A stretch of 64,000 nt of DNA, from positions 6,138,001 through 6,202,000 of the forward strand of contig NC_013947.1 of NCBI RefSeq assembly GCF_000024545.1, in the 5' to 3' direction. Position numbers and translations under genes: made by a program. Source of the stretch: Stackebrandtia nassauensis DSM 44728. GTDB lineage: Bacteria > Actinomycetota > Actinomycetes > Mycobacteriales > Micromonosporaceae. Every line of letters begins with the position of its first letter. Within the stretch, counting starts at the first letter, position 1. Positions 7,791 to 16,411 of this stretch are shown one piece after another. The notes under the pieces are model-generated. The model searched no databases. It was given only the letters and a program-made list of their open reading frames with translations, and had not been told where the DNA came from.

Positions 7791-7857
7791 CCTGTGGCCG
7801 GTTCGACGGTGCACACTGCCCCACTGCCGTCGTCCGGCCGGATGGTGGTCTAACCGG

Positions 7858-7923
7858 CTACCAGAAGCAGCTCCCGCACCAGTGGCCCCAACCAAGCACT
7901 GTGGCGCCTATCGAAATCAACAT
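7858..7923 (-). CDS. 21-aa Trp/Cys-rich peptide ORF with strong ribosome-binding site
   Basis: AAGGAG lies 6 nt before an ATG opening a 21-codon frame that ends in the unusual sequence LGWGHWCGSCFW, then TAG. Three Trp, two Cys (C-x-x-C) and one His fall in the last twelve residues. Such peptides can be ribosomally made precursor peptides or regulatory leaders. No maturation enzyme or downstream minus-strand gene is nearby; the next gene is convergent ycnI. The ribosome-binding site is the main support, and a chance ORF remains possible. Confidence 0.35.
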   Translation of the reverse strand: MLISIGATVLGWGHWCGSCFW

Positions 7924-8162
7924 GCGTTTCTCCTTATTGAGGGGTCCCCGTGTGGGACGCAATGAGAAATCCGGCTCCCTGCACGTCCAATATTCAGACG
8001 CGGAATCACCGTATGGCCAGGACACGGCGGCGTCAGTCAAAAATCCGACAAAACTAGACATATGAATATATATGCTATTTTGCGACCTTCGGATCACTCT
8101 CATTCGGCTCAGCTTCGACGCGTACAATTGATCGCTCGCGTTTTTTCTGCCCAAGGAGCCTC

Positions 8163-10238
8163 GTGACCCGCAATTCGACCCGGCAGGCCAGCGTCCGGGA
8201 CGCTGAGATCGCCGTCGAACAACAACACGTCGACGTCGTCTACGACCGTTTGGAAGAACTGCGGGCCTTCGCCGAGAACCGGGAGAAGGCGGGCTACGAA
8301 CACCGCTCGGCCACGGTGCCCGGCGCCCAGTTCGAGCGCGACGTCTTCGTCTACAACGCCGCCAAACGCGTCGCCGACATCGACGCCCAGCACGAGGGCC
8401 TGGTGTTCGGGCGGCTGGACTCCGACGACGACAAGACCCGGCACATCGGACGGCTCGGGTTGCGCGACGCGTCCTACAAGCCGCTGCTGCTGGACTGGCG
8501 GGCCCCGGCCGCCGCGCCGTTCTACCAGGCCACGCCCACCGACCGCAAGGGTGTCATCCGGCGCCGGGTGATCCGCTGCTCCGGGCAGCAGGTCATCGAC
8601 GTCACCGACGACCTGCTCGACAACGACGCCACCGACGTGGCCGTGGTCGGCGACGGCGCGCTGATGGCGGCCCTGACCCGCAAGCGCACCGGCCAGATGC
8701 GCGACATCGTCGCCACCATCCAGGCCGAGCAGGACGCCGCGATCCGGGCGCCGGGCCGTGGCGCCACCGTCATCACCGGCGGGCCCGGCACCGGCAAGAC
8801 CGTCGTGGCGCTGCACCGCGCCGCCTACCTGCTGTACTCCGACCGGCGCCGCTACGAGGGCGCCGGGATCCTCATCGTCGGCCCCTCGGCGGTGTTCATG
8901 CGCTACATCGAACGGGTGCTGCCGTCGCTGGGTGAGGACGCCGCCGCCCTGTTCTCGCTGGGCGAGCTGTTCCCCGGCGTGGAGACCACGGCCCGCGACA
9001 CCGCCGCCGTCGCGGCGGTCAAGGGTTCGGGACGGATGCGCAAGCTGCTGGCCCGCGCGGCCCGGCTGCGCCCCGTCGACGCGCCCCGGCAGCTGTCCAT
9101 CGTCTACAAGGGCGAGGTGCTGCGGCTGGAGGCCGAGGAGCTGGACGGGCTGCGCCGCCAGGTCCACGCCAAGGGCCTCAAACCCAACGCGGCCAAGACC
9201 GAGGCCGGTCGCGCGCTGCTGGTGGCGCTGTGGCGGCAGGCCAAGCCGCTCATCGACAACCTGGTGCCCGCCGAGTTCTCCCGGGAACTGGGTGGCCGCA
9301 ACGAGTTCCTGGCCTTCCTCGACAGATGGTGGCCGCTGCTCAAACCCACCGACATCCTGCCGACGCTCGCCGACCGGCGCCGGCTCGCCACCGCGGCCTC
9401 GGGTGTGCTGTCCCGTTCCGAGACCAACCTTTTGGCCACGTCCTTCGGCACCGGCGAGTTCACCATCTCCGACGTGCCGCTGCTGGACGAACTGGACCAG
9501 ATCCTGGGCCGTCCGCCCAAGTCCCCCCACTCGAACCGCGAGTCCGGGGTCGCCGAACTGTCGACGATCCAGGACCGCATGTTCACCCGCGCGGCCCGCG
9601 CCCACCGGGGCCCCGACTACGACGGCTACGCCCACATCATCGTCGACGAGGCGCAGGACCTGTCGCCGATGCAGTGGCGGATGCTCGGCCGCCGGGGCCA
9701 ACTGGCGGGCTGGACCATCGTCGGCGACGCGGCACAGAGCAGCTGGCCCGACCCGTCGGAGTCGCGGGCGGCCGAACGCGCGGCCCTGGGTCGCGGCCCC
9801 CGCCACCGGTTCCACCTGAGCACCAACTACCGCAACTCGGCCGAGATCTTCGACTACGCGGCCGAGATCGTGCGCCGCGAGGTCCCCAATGCCGACATCC
9901 CGCAGGCGGTCCGCTCCACCGGCATCGAACCCAAGGAGGTCTCCGTCGCGGCGCCCGACCTGCTGGCCGAGGTGTCGCGGCAGGTCACCGAGGCGCTGTC
10001 CCAGGTGGAGGGAACCGTCGGCGTGGTCGCCACCCCGCAACGGCAGACCGAACTGGCCGCCGCCTTCGCCGAGGAGGAGCGCGTCCTGCTGGTCGGTCCA
10101 CTGGAGTCCAAGGGCCTGGAGTACGACGCGGTGGTCGTGGTCGACTTCGACGCGATCGTGCGCGACTACACCATCCGCGTCGGCTACGTCGTGCTGACCC
10201 GTGCGACCCAGCTCATGATCCGCATCGACCCGACATGA
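8163..10238 (+). CDS. helD: HelD-like superfamily 1 helicase/RNA polymerase-recycling ATPase
   Basis: The 691-aa protein starts at GTG with AGGAG upstream. The N-terminal coiled segment (1-60, VDVVYDRLEELRAFAENRE) is the part that enters the RNA polymerase channel in HelD proteins. Walker A GGPGTGKT is near residue 205, Walker B IIVDEAQDLSPMQWRML near 492, a helicase motif STNYRNSAEI near 555 and motif VI YVVLTRATQ at the end. HelD removes stalled RNA polymerase from DNA, and some actinobacterial relatives (HelR) protect against rifamycins. No rifamycin-associated element was seen upstream. It is a single-gene unit. Confidence 0.85.
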   Translation: MTRNSTRQASVRDAEIAVEQQHVDVVYDRLEELRAFAENREKAGYEHRSATVPGAQFERDVFVYNAAKRVADIDAQHEGLVFGRLDSDDDKTRHIGRLGLRDASYKPLLLDWRAPAAAPFYQATPTDRKGVIRRRVIRCSGQQVIDVTDDLLDNDATDVAVVGDGALMAALTRKRTGQMRDIVATIQAEQDAAIRAPGRGATVITGGPGTGKTVVALHRAAYLLYSDRRRYEGAGILIVGPSAVFMRYIERVLPSLGEDAAALFSLGELFPGVETTARDTAAVAAVKGSGRMRKLLARAARLRPVDAPRQLSIVYKGEVLRLEAEELDGLRRQVHAKGLKPNAAKTEAGRALLVALWRQAKPLIDNLVPAEFSRELGGRNEFLAFLDRWWPLLKPTDILPTLADRRRLATAASGVLSRSETNLLATSFGTGEFTISDVPLLDELDQILGRPPKSPHSNRESGVAELSTIQDRMFTRAARAHRGPDYDGYAHIIVDEAQDLSPMQWRMLGRRGQLAGWTIVGDAAQSSWPDPSESRAAERAALGRGPRHRFHLSTNYRNSAEIFDYAAEIVRREVPNADIPQAVRSTGIEPKEVSVAAPDLLAEVSRQVTEALSQVEGTVGVVATPQRQTELAAAFAEEERVLLVGPLESKGLEYDAVVVVDFDAIVRDYTIRVGYVVLTRATQLMIRIDPT

Positions 10239-10266
10239 CCGGAATCCGGCGGTAGTCTCGGGTCTT

Positions 10267-11472
10267 ATGTGTGCGGCACGGCGCAGTCCACTTCGGCATG
10301 TCATCGACGACTGGCGCGGGGCACCGGCGTTCGTCGGGGGCCTGGCCACGGTCGTGGCGACCACGGCTCTGGTCGTGTTCGGTGGGTCGCACGCGCAGGG
10401 TCAGGTGCTGGCCGACGACGCTCCCGGGGCGATCAAGGACCGGTACATCGTGAAGTCCGACGCCGATCCGAGCGCGCTGGCCGAGGAGTACCACGGCAAG
10501 GTCCGCAGGACCTTCGCCGCCTACGGCGGGTTCAGCGTGACCATGGACGAGGCCGACGCCCGGGAAATGGCCGCCGATCCTGAGGTCGAGTACGTCAACC
10601 AGGTGACCACCACGACCGGCCTGGGCGACTCGGTGCAGTCGCGGCCGCCGTCGTGGAGCCTGGACCGGATCGACCAGCGCACTCCCGCCCGCGACGGGTC
10701 GTTCCGCTATCCCGACTCGGCGGGCCGGGGCGTGACCGCGTACGTCATCGACAGTGGACTCAAGTTGGACCTGCGTGAGTTCTCCGGGCGGGCGACCACG
10801 GGTATCGATGTCATCGACGGCGGCAAGGCCTTGGACCGCAACGGTCACGGCACCTCGGTCGCGGTGACGCTGGGCGGACAGAACTTCGGGGTGGCCAAGA
10901 ACGTGAAGCTCGTCGCGGTGCGGGTGCTGGACGAGGACTGGCGCGGCACCAACGAGGGCATCGTGGAGGGGCTGAACTGGATCGCCGAGCACGCGAAGGG
11001 CCCGTCGGTGGCGAACATGAGCCACAGTCGCGCCTATGACCGCGCCATCAACGACGCCGTCGGCGCGGTCGTGGACGCTGGCGTGACGACGGCGGTCTCG
11101 GCGGGCAACAACTCCTACAACGCCTGCCGCAAGTCGCCGCCGTCCGAGCCGTCGGTCATCGTCGCGGGGGCCACCCGCCGCGACGACAGGAAGGCCAGTT
11201 TCTCCAACTTCGGGTCGTGTGTGGACATATTCGCTCCGGGCGTGGCCGTCGGCACCAAGAACCGGCTCGGTCAGTCGATCAAGAGCTCGGGCACCTCGTT
11301 CGCGGCTCCGCACGTCGCCGGGGCGGCGGCGCTCTACCTCGCCGAACATCCCCGGGCGACGCCGAAGCAGGTTCGGGCGGCGCTCATGGACCACGCGCTG
11401 TCCAAGGTCGTCACCGACCGGGGAAAGTACAGTCCCGACCGGATGCTCAACATCGACTTCCTAACCCGGTGA
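10267..11472 (+). CDS. secreted subtilisin-family serine protease (S8)
   Basis: This 401-aa protein has an N-terminal hydrophobic signal/anchor (about 22-41), then an inhibitor-I9-like prodomain (about 55-115, DRYIVKSDAD ... EVEYVNQ). The catalytic domain has D162 (YVIDSGL), H194 (NGHGTSVAV; the usual GHGTHVAG is altered to GHGTSVAV) and S344 (GTSFAAPHVAG), with the oxyanion Asn in SAGNNSYN. The class is extracellular and self-processing. The ATG lies 28 bp after the helicase stop. Its last 12 bp overlap the convergent CPBP gene. Confidence 0.88.
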   Translation: MCAARRSPLRHVIDDWRGAPAFVGGLATVVATTALVVFGGSHAQGQVLADDAPGAIKDRYIVKSDADPSALAEEYHGKVRRTFAAYGGFSVTMDEADAREMAADPEVEYVNQVTTTTGLGDSVQSRPPSWSLDRIDQRTPARDGSFRYPDSAGRGVTAYVIDSGLKLDLREFSGRATTGIDVIDGGKALDRNGHGTSVAVTLGGQNFGVAKNVKLVAVRVLDEDWRGTNEGIVEGLNWIAEHAKGPSVANMSHSRAYDRAINDAVGAVVDAGVTTAVSAGNNSYNACRKSPPSEPSVIVAGATRRDDRKASFSNFGSCVDIFAPGVAVGTKNRLGQSIKSSGTSFAAPHVAGAAALYLAEHPRATPKQVRAALMDHALSKVVTDRGKYSPDRMLNIDFLTR

Positions 11473-12270
11473 CCGGCGCGGGGCCGTGCGCAGCATGACG
11501 AGGCCGAAACCGAGGAAGACCGCGAACGACACCAGCAGCGACCAGTCGTAGGCGCCGGTGTTGAGGACCTTTCCGGTGAGGTTGTGGCCCGCGTGGAAGC
11601 CCACCGCCAGCCATATCGTCCCGCCACGAAGGCGGCAGCTGGCGGCGGCGAAGCCCAGGCCGCAGGCCATCACGGCGTACAGCAGCCGCCAGCCGAGCGA
11701 CGCGTCGGTGCCGGGGTTCGAGATCACGTGCATGGCACCGAATCCCAGCGCGGTGGCGCCGACGGCCGCCCAGCGTCGCCAGTCCGCCGACAGCGAGGTC
11801 AGCAGGTAGCCGCGCCACAGCAGTTCCTCGGGGAAGGCCTGGCCCAGCAGGATCATCAGGTATCCCAGCAGCAGGCCCGGTATCAGCGGCAGGCCGTCTT
11901 CGAAGGTGGGGCGCCAGTCGCTCAGTCCCAGGGCGATGGCGCCGAGGTGCGCGGTGAGCACGACCAGCGCCGCCAGTGCCCCGCCCAAGAGCAGCGGCAG
12001 CACGTCGGCGGGGCGCCAGGTCAGTCCGAGGTCGCGCCACGGCCGCCGGTCCACGAAGCGGCGCAGGCAGTACACGACGCCGATCGCGGCGGCGGCCATC
12101 GCGGTCAGGGTCGCGATCCGCACCGCGGGCCCGGGAACCGGCAGCAGCGACAGCAACGCGGAGGTCGCGATTCCGGCGCCGACGAAGGCGAACATGCCCA
12201 CGACGGTCAGCGGTATCCGCCAGCCCGGTCGCAGTCGGGGCTGATTCTCTACAGCGGCAATGGTTTCCAT
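11461..12270 (-). CDS. CPBP-family intramembrane metalloprotease
   Basis: A 269-aa polytopic membrane protein of about eight helices, with the three CPBP (CAAX protease/bacteriocin-processing) motifs: FPEELLWRGYLL (EExxxR), FGAMHV and GFHAGHN (HxxxN). Members cleave peptides within the membrane, and some are linked to bacteriocin immunity; no partner is visible here. The stop overlaps the convergent subtilisin end by 12 bp. It is divergent from the two-component system, with a repeated GGTCATG motif between them, so shared control is possible. Confidence 0.85.
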   Translation of the reverse strand: METIAAVENQPRLRPGWRIPLTVVGMFAFVGAGIATSALLSLLPVPGPAVRIATLTAMAAAAIGVVYCLRRFVDRRPWRDLGLTWRPADVLPLLLGGALAALVVLTAHLGAIALGLSDWRPTFEDGLPLIPGLLLGYLMILLGQAFPEELLWRGYLLTSLSADWRRWAAVGATALGFGAMHVISNPGTDASLGWRLLYAVMACGLGFAAASCRLRGGTIWLAVGFHAGHNLTGKVLNTGAYDWSLLVSFAVFLGFGLVMLRTAPRRSPG

Positions 12271-12346
12271 AACCTCACGCTACGAAGCCCGCGCGGCTTC
12301 GCCGATCCCTCGAACCGTTTCGGCCGGTCACGTCCGCACCGGGCGC

Positions 12347-12376
12347 GGTCATGGCCGCACCATGACCACGGTCATG
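12347..12376. promoter_or_regulatory. three-half-site GGTCATG cluster, candidate operator
   Basis: GGTCATGG (12347-12354), CCATGACC (12360-12367) and GGTCATG (12370-12376) form two overlapping dyads: the first two half-sites are inverted with a 5-nt spacer, and CATGACC-AC-GGTCATG is a perfect 16-bp palindrome. The cluster lies between the divergent CPBP gene and the kinase/regulator operon, where a LuxR-type response regulator could bind. Confidence 0.5.
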
Positions 12377-12461
12377 TCTTGGCACGGTCGCACCCGCCGC
12401 TACCAGGCGCTCCGCCCGTCACGGCCGTGCCCCGCACCGGAATCGTTGCTAGCTTGGGGTC

Positions 12462-13709
12462 ATGAACACCGATCGTGACGGGGTCGGCGGCCGACGCTGG
12501 GTCCGTGTCAACAATGGACGGGCGCCGTTGTTCCTGAGCGGCCTGTTCTACTTCGCGGTGGCGCTGCTGCTGACGTCCAGCGCCCTGGACCTGGGGTTCC
12601 TGCGCCTGGACATCCCGGCTTCGGGCGGTTCGGAACCGTTGAACGCCTGGGGTTTCCTGGCGGCGACGGTGGTGGCCGCCGTGGTGTGGCCGCTGCTGCG
12701 CTGGTCGCGGGACGGCGGCCGGTTCACGAAGCTGGCCAGCGTCGTGTTCGTCGCGGCCGTGACGCTGCTGCTGTCGGTGGGCGGCTGGGCGGCGATCGTG
12801 CTGGAGGCGATGGTGACCGTCCACATCGTGTTCGCGTTCGGGCTGCGGTTCGCGTTGGGCTACGTCGTCGCGCTGGCGGTGACGTCGTTCGGGATCTCGT
12901 GGTGGTACCGCGGCAGCGTCGCGATCGCGGTCATCGAGACGGCGATCTCGGTGGTGTTCGCGCTGTGGGCCATCGCGATGGCGAAGGTGCTGCAATCCGA
13001 ACAGCGGCAGGCGGAACAGACGCGGCGGCTGCTGGCGGAGCGGACCGAGGCCCACGAGGAACTGCGGCGCTACGCGGCCCGGGTCAAGGAGCTGACGGTC
13101 AGCGAGGAGCGGGCCCGGATGTCGCGCGAGATGCACGATTCGGTGGGGCACTATCTGACGGTCATCAGCCTGGGGCTGCGCAACGCGCAGCGGTACCGGG
13201 AGGCTGGCGTCGGCGACGCCTGGGCCGAGGTCGCGCAGGCGCGGCAACTGACCACCGAGGCGCTGGAGGAGACCCGCCGCTGGGTGAAGGCGTTGCGGCC
13301 CTTGGCCTTGGAGGACCGGGCCGGACCGGCGGCGATGGCGGCGCTGGCGGAGTCGTTCTCGGGTTTCGAGGTGGACTTCCAGGCCGGGGACGGGCTGCCG
13401 GAGCTCGACGAGAACGTGGAACTGCTGCTGTACCGGTCGCTACAGGAGGGGCTGGCCAATGTGGCCCGGCACTCGGGTGCCACCCGGGTGACGGTGCGGC
13501 TGTCCGGCGACGAGCGAAGCGTCCGGCTGTCGATCACCGACGACGGCCGGGGCGCCGATCCCGACCGGGCCGACGGTTTCGGGTTGGCTGGGCTGCGGCA
13601 GCGCGCCGAGGCCGCCGGTGGCACCGTGGCCACCTCCCGCCCCGACACCGGCGGGTTCACCCTGACCATCGAGGCGCCCACGGCACCCCGTCCGGCGATG
13701 GCGAGCTGA
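12462..13709 (+). CDS. sensor histidine kinase (HisKA_3, NarL-partner type)
   Basis: This 415-aa protein has about five or six membrane helices in residues 20-175 and a coiled linker (about 180-220). The dimerisation/phosphoacceptor helix contains SREMHDSVGHYLT with His225. The HATPase domain shows EGLANVARHSGATRV (N-box), DDGRGADPD (G1) and GFGLAGLRQR (G2). It lacks an obvious extracellular sensor domain, so it probably senses a membrane or envelope signal. It is followed at 4 nt by its response regulator. Confidence 0.88.
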   Translation: MNTDRDGVGGRRWVRVNNGRAPLFLSGLFYFAVALLLTSSALDLGFLRLDIPASGGSEPLNAWGFLAATVVAAVVWPLLRWSRDGGRFTKLASVVFVAAVTLLLSVGGWAAIVLEAMVTVHIVFAFGLRFALGYVVALAVTSFGISWWYRGSVAIAVIETAISVVFALWAIAMAKVLQSEQRQAEQTRRLLAERTEAHEELRRYAARVKELTVSEERARMSREMHDSVGHYLTVISLGLRNAQRYREAGVGDAWAEVAQARQLTTEALEETRRWVKALRPLALEDRAGPAAMAALAESFSGFEVDFQAGDGLPELDENVELLLYRSLQEGLANVARHSGATRVTVRLSGDERSVRLSITDDGRGADPDRADGFGLAGLRQRAEAAGGTVATSRPDTGGFTLTIEAPTAPRPAMAS

Positions 13710-13713
13710 GCCC

Positions 13714-14358
13714 GTGGACGACACACCGGTGCGGGTACTGATCGTGGACGACCAGACCCTGATGCGGCAGGGCCTGCGCAAACTGCTGGAGATCGAACCG
13801 GGCGTCACGGTGTCCGGTGCCGCCGCCAGCGGCCAGGAAGCCTTGGCGCTGTTGGCGACCACGACCGTGGACGTCGCGCTCGTCGACGCGAAGATGCCCG
13901 GCATGGACGGCGTCGCGCTGATCCGCCGGCTCGCGGCCGAGCACCCGTCGGTCGCCTGCGTCATACTGACCACTTTCGACGATGACGAGTACATCTTCGG
14001 CGGTCTGGCCGCCGGGGCCAGGGGTTTCCTGCTCAAGGACACGCCACCGGACGAGCTGGTCACCACGCTGCGCCGGGCCGCGGCCGGCGAGACCGTCCTG
14101 GGTTCGCCCGCCGCCGAACGGGTGGTGGCCCGGCTGCGGACCGACCCGCACGGCACCGGCCTGGAGGCATTGTCGGCCCGGGAGCGCGAGGTCGGCGACC
14201 TGATCGCGCAGGGCGCGCACAACCGGGAGATCGCCCGGCGGCTGTTCATCACCGAGGGGACGGTCAAGAACCACGTCACCGCGTTGCTGCGCAAACTCGG
14301 CATGCGCGACCGCACCCAGCTGGCGCTGTTCCTGGCCAAGCACCGCGATCAGCGGTGA
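13714..14358 (+). CDS. LuxR/NarL-type response regulator
   Basis: The 214-aa protein has a receiver domain (1-120) with acidic DD at 12-13, phosphoacceptor D58 (ALVDAKMPGMDG) and the conserved Lys in GFLLKDTPPDEL. The C-terminal LuxR helix-turn-helix domain spans about 145-210 (LSAREREVGDLIAQGAHNREIARRLFI). It starts at GTG, 4 nt after the kinase stop, and is cognate to that kinase. The GGTCATG cluster upstream of the operon is a plausible target. Confidence 0.9.
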   Translation: MDDTPVRVLIVDDQTLMRQGLRKLLEIEPGVTVSGAAASGQEALALLATTTVDVALVDAKMPGMDGVALIRRLAAEHPSVACVILTTFDDDEYIFGGLAAGARGFLLKDTPPDELVTTLRRAAAGETVLGSPAAERVVARLRTDPHGTGLEALSAREREVGDLIAQGAHNREIARRLFITEGTVKNHVTALLRKLGMRDRTQLALFLAKHRDQR

Positions 14359-14373
14359 AGGTTTCGTGGATCG

Positions 14374-15030
14374 TCACAGGCCCAGCAGCGGGCCCACCTC
14401 GCGCATCCCGGCGACCACCTCGTCGGCCCCGGCCTCCCGCAGCCGGTGCGGCGGCAGCAGCGCGGCATGGCCGATCACCCGGATCCCGGCGGCCTTGGCG
14501 CCGGTGATCCCGGCCGGGGAGTCCTCGATGACCACGCAGTCGGACGGGTCGACGCCCATCCGGGCGGCGGCGTGCAGGAACAGGTCCGGGGCCGGTTTGC
14601 CGTTCGGCACCTGGGTTCCGGAGTAGATGTTGCCGTCGAAGCGGGCGTCCAGGCCGGTGGTGGCGAGCCGCAGCGCGATCTCGTCGGGGGTGCCGGAGGA
14701 GGCGATGCAGTACGGGGTCGCGTTCCCGTCCAGGCGGTCCAGCAGTTCCTCAACGCCGTCGACGGTGGTCAGTTCACGGCTGAGCAGATCGTTGCAGCGG
14801 CTCTCGTAGACCGCGACGAAGTCGGCGGGCAGTTCCCGGCCCAGCCGCCGCTCGATCTCGGCGGCGCAGTCGGTGGTGCGTTTGCCCATGTAGTACTCCA
14901 CCGACTCCTCGTAACTGGTGGGCAGCCCGTTCTCGGTGATCCACTCGGCGAAGACCATGTTGGACAGCCGCTCGGAGTCGACCAGGACCCCGTCGTTGTC
15001 GAAGATGACCAGTTTCGGGGTGGGGACCAC
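14374..15030 (-). CDS. HAD-superfamily phosphatase, beta-phosphoglucomutase-like
   Basis: This 218-aa enzyme contains D11-N-D13 (VIFDNDGVLVDSE; nucleophile and acid/base Asp), a helical cap, motif II SSGTP and motif III/IV KPAPDLFL ... VVIEDSPAGITGAKAAG. It is typical of subfamily IA phosphatases acting on sugar or other small phosphates; the Asn between the catalytic Asp residues is unusual but occurs in the family. No ATG fits, and the GTG at 15028-15030 gives a natural N-terminus. It converges on the response regulator with 15 bp between them and lies 87 bp downstream of the MFS gene. Confidence 0.85.
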   Translation of the reverse strand: MVPTPKLVIFDNDGVLVDSERLSNMVFAEWITENGLPTSYEESVEYYMGKRTTDCAAEIERRLGRELPADFVAVYESRCNDLLSRELTTVDGVEELLDRLDGNATPYCIASSGTPDEIALRLATTGLDARFDGNIYSGTQVPNGKPAPDLFLHAAARMGVDPSDCVVIEDSPAGITGAKAAGIRVIGHAALLPPHRLREAGADEVVAGMREVGPLLGL

Positions 15031-15116
15031 GGTGTGCTCGCTTCCGGTGTCGAGGATCGGGACGCGTCCATCGTCCCCGAACCGGCCGCCCCGTGTCCGC
15101 CGTAACCGGCGTGAGG

Positions 15117-16316
15117 TCACCCACGCGCCCGCCGCAGCAGGGTCCCGATCACGACCGGCGCGACCAGCACCACGATCAGGCCCAGCAGCCCGAAGCCGTA
15201 CCAGGGGTGCCAGGTGTCGGACGCGTAGGACACCGCCAGTGTCGCCGCCACCGAGGCCAGCAGTGCCACGGCATTGGCGGAGCCGAACACCCGGCCCGCG
15301 CGGCGTTCGTCGATGGCCGACAGCAGCAGCGTCCGCGAGGCGATCCGCGACAGCCCGAACACCAGCCCGCCGGGCAGGAACAGCAGCATCCCGGCCGGTC
15401 CGATGCTGGGTTGCAGGACGACGACCACCACGAGGCCGAGGAAGCCCGCCAGCGCGATGCGCAGGTCCTCGTGCCGTCGCCTTACTCGCTTGTAGACGAA
15501 ACCGGCCAGGAGCATGCCGCAGCCCGCCAGCCCGTCCACCAGCCCGAGAGTGCCGGGCCCGTGGTGGAACATCTGGACCACCATCACCACGATGAGCACA
15601 TTGGACACCGTGATGATCACGTTGGTCAGCGCGTACAGCGTGGCCAGCCGCTTGAGCGGCGGCTTCACGGGTGCGACGGTGGCCGTGGTCGCCGGTTCCG
15701 GCGTCGTCTCGGGCGCGGCGGTCCGGTTGCCCAGCGCCAGCCAGCACACCGCCGAGGCCCAGAAGCTGAGGCCGTTGAACACGAACAGCGGCTCCGGCCC
15801 GAACAGCTGCACCGCGACGCCACCGGCGGCGGTGGACAGCAGGCTCCCCGCCGAGGTGGCCATGTCGAAGTTCGCGCTGAACCGGCCCAGCCGTACTTCG
15901 GCGACCCGCTCCTTGACCAGCGCGTTGCTCGCCGCCAGGAACAACGTCGACAGCACCGCCAGCCCGAAGGTCACCGTGTACACCGCCGTCGGCCCCGGCA
16001 CCCCCGCCGCCAGCGCGATCGGCAGCGCCACCGCCAGCACTCCGCTGAGCACGTCGCAGGCCAGGCACAGCCGCCGCCGGTCCAGCCGGTCGGCCAGCCG
16101 CCCGAACGGCACCGACAGCAGCGCCTGCGGGACGGCGGTGGCGATGAACACCCACGCGATCGCCATGGCCGAACGCTCGGTCGCCAGCACCAGCAGCGCC
16201 CCGGCGGTGAGCTGGATGTTGTTGCCCAGACAGGTGATGAGCGCGGCGGGCAGGATCAGCCGCTCGGCGCGGACGTCGGTCGTGGCGGTGTCGGGCGGGT
16301 GGGCGGTGAGGGTCAT
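15117..16316 (-). CDS. MFS exporter
   Basis: The 399-aa protein has about twelve predicted helices, the MFS loop motif FGRLADRLDRRR between TM2 and TM3, and a central charged loop near residue 210. It resembles drug or macrolide efflux-type members of the family. It is divergently transcribed from the WYL regulator 95 bp away, a layout that usually means the regulator controls the exporter. Substrate unknown. Confidence 0.82.
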   Translation of the reverse strand: MTLTAHPPDTATTDVRAERLILPAALITCLGNNIQLTAGALLVLATERSAMAIAWVFIATAVPQALLSVPFGRLADRLDRRRLCLACDVLSGVLAVALPIALAAGVPGPTAVYTVTFGLAVLSTLFLAASNALVKERVAEVRLGRFSANFDMATSAGSLLSTAAGGVAVQLFGPEPLFVFNGLSFWASAVCWLALGNRTAAPETTPEPATTATVAPVKPPLKRLATLYALTNVIITVSNVLIVVMVVQMFHHGPGTLGLVDGLAGCGMLLAGFVYKRVRRRHEDLRIALAGFLGLVVVVVLQPSIGPAGMLLFLPGGLVFGLSRIASRTLLLSAIDERRAGRVFGSANAVALLASVAATLAVSYASDTWHPWYGFGLLGLIVVLVAPVVIGTLLRRARG

Positions 16317-16411
16317 GGCGGGCCTTCGCGGAGGTGGGCGAGCGGGTCGTCCGCAAGATTGGCCGGTATTCCTGCCATCTGTTGTCAGGGAGACCGGATA
16401 GTTTTTCCGGC

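Larger units (their letters stand above)
7690..8162. other. 473-bp gap: structured element, one tiny ORF, AT-rich stretch
   Basis: No conventional gene is convincing here. The gap holds a 90-nt inverted-repeat element (7701-7790), a 21-codon minus-strand ORF with a perfect ribosome-binding site (7858-7923) and an AT-rich stretch (about 8038-8095) that probably contains the promoter of the helicase gene. Longer ORFs crossing the gap have no domain character and look like chance frames. Confidence 0.7.

Noticed and set aside
8040-8162. Rifamycin-associated element upstream of the HelD-like gene
   Set aside because: No copy of the long inverted GGGGCTTGCG-type element described upstream of helR genes was seen.
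16394-16410. CCGGA-N7-TCCGG as WYL regulator operator
   Set aside because: Arms of only 5 bp of GC-type sequence directly before the ATG are too common in this composition to claim.
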